Source: DATDCY01 sp031406795 [NCBI: Candidatus Rokuibacteriota bacterium] (GTDB lineage: Bacteria; JAUVQV01). From it: a stretch of DNA of 28,825 nucleotides. A program made the translations under genes and the position numbers. Shown one piece after another: positions 27,017 through 28,825 of the stretch. The notes below the pieces were generated by a model. The model was not told the origin of the DNA. It saw nothing but the letters and a program-made list of their open reading frames with translations, and made no database searches. Each line of letters begins with the position of its first letter. Position 1 is the first letter of the stretch. The stretch covers positions 1-28,825 of the forward strand of contig JANOHV010000081.1 of NCBI GenBank assembly GCA_031406795.1, written 5' to 3'.

Positions 27017-28732
27017 TTACCTGATGTACGCGTCGGTGACATACCTTCTCATCATGCGATGCGTATTGAAGAAATAAGCGTTCTTCCCGATCGCATTCTG
27101 CATCATGCGAATCCACGTGTGGCGTTGGCCGTAATAGATCGGGATCACGTACTGCTCGAGTTTTTCGTAGAGACTCTCCGCGTCCTGGCAGCCGTCGTTC
27201 TCGACCCGGCAGCTGCTCTCGGTCGGCTCCGGCCCGATCGACCAGCCGGTGAAATGCTCGATGTGCCCCTCGATCCACCAGCCGTCGAGCACCGAAAAGT
27301 TGAGCACGCCGTTGTGCGCGGCTTTCATCCCCGACGTGCCGGACGCCTCGCGCGGCCGCAGCGGGGTGTTGAGCCAGACATCGACACCGGAGACGAGGTT
27401 CAGGGCCAGATCCATGTCGTAGTTCTCGAGGTAGACCACCGGGATCTCCTCGCCCAGATCGCGCGAGAAGCGGTGGATGCTCTCGATGAGCCGCTTGCCC
27501 GGCTCGTCTTTCGGGTGGGCCTTGCCGCCATAGATCACCTGCAGCCGCCCCCCGGCGACGCTGCGCAACCGCTCCAGATCGGAGAAGAGCAGGTCGGCGC
27601 GCTTGTAGGCGGTGGCGCGGCGCGCGAAGCCGAAGGTCAGCACGTCGTCGGAGAGGCGCCGCCCGGTGCGCTCCTCGACGATGCCGAGCAGGCGGCGCTT
27701 GGCCGACTGGTGCGCCTCCCAGAGCTGCTCGTCGGGGATCACGCCGACGCGCACGAAAAGTTCCGGCTCGTTCGCCCACCCGGGCAGGTAGCGGTTGAAC
27801 AGCGCCTTGTACTCCTCGCAGGTCCAGGTGAAGGAATGCACGCCGTTGGTGATGGCGTGGATCTCGTAGCCGGGGAACATCGCCTGCGAAACCGCGCCGT
27901 GCTTCTTCGCGACGCCGTTGATGAAGTTCGAGAGATTCAGGCCCAGCAGCGTCATGTTCAGGCCGTCGGCGCCGCCGAGTTCCTTGAGCATCTTGAGCGG
28001 CACGAGCTCCTCAAGGACCTCGCCGACCATTTCCCAGGGGAAACGGTCGTGGCCGGCGTCGACGGGGGTGTGCGTGGTGAAAACGCAGAGCTGGCGCACC
28101 TCGTCGCGGTTGTAGACGAGGCTCTCGTCCCAGACGTCCTCGATGTTGCGGCGCGTGCGGCGCAGCAGTTCGATGGTCAGCAGACCCGCGTGGCCCTCGT
28201 TCATGTGGTACTTGCGCAGACTGTCGTACCCGAGCGCCTCGAGCATGCGCACCCCGCCGACGCCGAGGATCACCTCCTGCTTGAGGCGATGGCGGTCGTC
28301 CCCGCCGTAAAGCGCGTCCGTGATGCCCCGGTCGCGGGGGTCGTTGCCCTCGACGTCGGTGTCGAGGAAGTACACCGGGACGACGACCCCGGGAATGCCG
28401 AGGCTGTTGACATCGTAGCGCCAGGCTTGAATCAGCACGAGACGGCCCTCGATCTGCACCCGCACGCGCGCACTCTGGAGCTTCATGTGATCCGCCGGGT
28501 TCCAGGAGACCGGGTGCTCGTGCTGCCGGCCCGCGGCGTCGATCTCCTGGCGGAAGTAGCCCTGACGGCTCATCAACGTGACGACCACGACGGGCAGCCC
28601 CAGGTCGGAGGCCGACTTGATGGTGTCCCCGGCGAGGACGCCGAGGCCGCCGCTGAAGGTGGGGATGTCGTTGCGCAGGCCGATCTCCATCGTGAAATAG
28701 GCGATCGACCGATCTGATTCCCTGCGAACCAT
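27017..28732 (-). CDS. glgP: alpha-glucan phosphorylase, short form (GT35)
   Basis: A 571-aa member of the short alpha-glucan phosphorylase branch, which frees glucose-1-phosphate from glucans or maltodextrins. Motifs are SIAYFTMEIGLRNDIPTFSGGLGVLAGD (near the N-terminus), YHMNEGHAGLLTIELL, ITNGVHSFTW and FARRATAYKRADLLF. PREASGTSGMKAAHNGVLNFS carries the pyridoxal-phosphate lysine. The ATG at 28732 is preferred because CGGAGG lies nine bases upstream and family similarity starts there; the in-frame ATG at 28774 has no such site. proC follows 12 bases after the stop. It is distinct from the 826-aa long form at 6971. Confidence 0.93.
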   Translation of the reverse strand: MVRRESDRSIAYFTMEIGLRNDIPTFSGGLGVLAGDTIKSASDLGLPVVVVTLMSRQGYFRQEIDAAGRQHEHPVSWNPADHMKLQSARVRVQIEGRLVLIQAWRYDVNSLGIPGVVVPVYFLDTDVEGNDPRDRGITDALYGGDDRHRLKQEVILGVGGVRMLEALGYDSLRKYHMNEGHAGLLTIELLRRTRRNIEDVWDESLVYNRDEVRQLCVFTTHTPVDAGHDRFPWEMVGEVLEELVPLKMLKELGGADGLNMTLLGLNLSNFINGVAKKHGAVSQAMFPGYEIHAITNGVHSFTWTCEEYKALFNRYLPGWANEPELFVRVGVIPDEQLWEAHQSAKRRLLGIVEERTGRRLSDDVLTFGFARRATAYKRADLLFSDLERLRSVAGGRLQVIYGGKAHPKDEPGKRLIESIHRFSRDLGEEIPVVYLENYDMDLALNLVSGVDVWLNTPLRPREASGTSGMKAAHNGVLNFSVLDGWWIEGHIEHFTGWSIGPEPTESSCRVENDGCQDAESLYEKLEQYVIPIYYGQRHTWIRMMQNAIGKNAYFFNTHRMMRRYVTDAYIR

Positions 28733-28825
28733 GTGACCTGACCTCCGGTAGAGCAGGTCGCTGAAGAGGCCCATCTGCTTGCATCTGGACCTTCTTGAGC
28801 AACCTGCCAGTTTTCTATGTTTTCG

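Noticed and set aside
25851-27779. 642-codon minus-strand frame overlapping proC and the phosphorylase
   Set aside because: Out-of-frame shadow; Arg/Ala/Gly-rich with no motif, while two real genes and the DUF167 domain occupy the other frames.

Overview
The window is GC-rich, gene-dense chromosomal DNA from a Gram-negative bacterium. The evidence is lipoprotein and Tat signals, a CxxCH haem motif in a periplasmic sensor domain, tRNA genes with encoded CCA, and a Rho terminator, DUF2889, DUF362 and lysine-rich protein of types common in Desulfobacterota (Geobacter-like) and related phyla. The taxon is an inference; no rRNA is present. No phage, CRISPR array, transposase or integrase was found. 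The unusual content lies in intergenic repeats, small ORFs and one orphan RNA unit.

Layout. 1-271 holds no recognisable gene. 272-6636 carries sugar metabolism on the minus strand: class II fructose-bisphosphate aldolase, transketolase, pyruvate kinase, a small basic protein and a cold-shock protein. A lysine-rich histone-like gene and a DUF2889 gene lie between them on the plus strand. 6899-9451 is long-form glycogen phosphorylase behind a 21-codon leader ORF. 9456-10735 holds a palindromic 3' element, a hot-dog thioesterase, a MITE-like repeat and an independent small-RNA-like unit with its own promoter and terminator. 10853-14698 is a mixed set: GNAT acetyltransferase, DUF1848 Fe-S protein, DUF2007-like protein, DUF362 ferredoxin protein and a lipoprotein. 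A second MITE copy (14797-15002) adjoins a histidine kinase with a c-type haem motif in its sensor, preceded by a membrane zinc-ribbon gene. 17074-17848 is a MerR regulator with a mer-type operator, coupled to a SHOCT membrane protein. 17891-21445 holds an SGNH hydrolase, tRNA-Leu, tRNA-Cys and tRNA-Gly, three genes for exported proteins (one only 42 aa), and a displaced copy of the 5' end of tRNA-Gly. 21661-23211 is a Tat-exported flavoprotein. 23483-28732 is minus strand: short-form glucan phosphorylase, proC, DUF167, then rho and a nitrilase-family amidase.

How it works together. The recognisable core is central carbon and storage-glucan metabolism (two glucan phosphorylases, transketolase, aldolase, pyruvate kinase). 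The points most worth a second look are: two unrelated repeat families, one with terminal inverted repeats and target-site duplications and one sitting directly after stop codons in the same orientation; the orphan RNA unit at 10509-10732; the haem-motif kinase; short ORFs that end at the start codons of fba, glgP and rho; and the tRNA-Gly scar.
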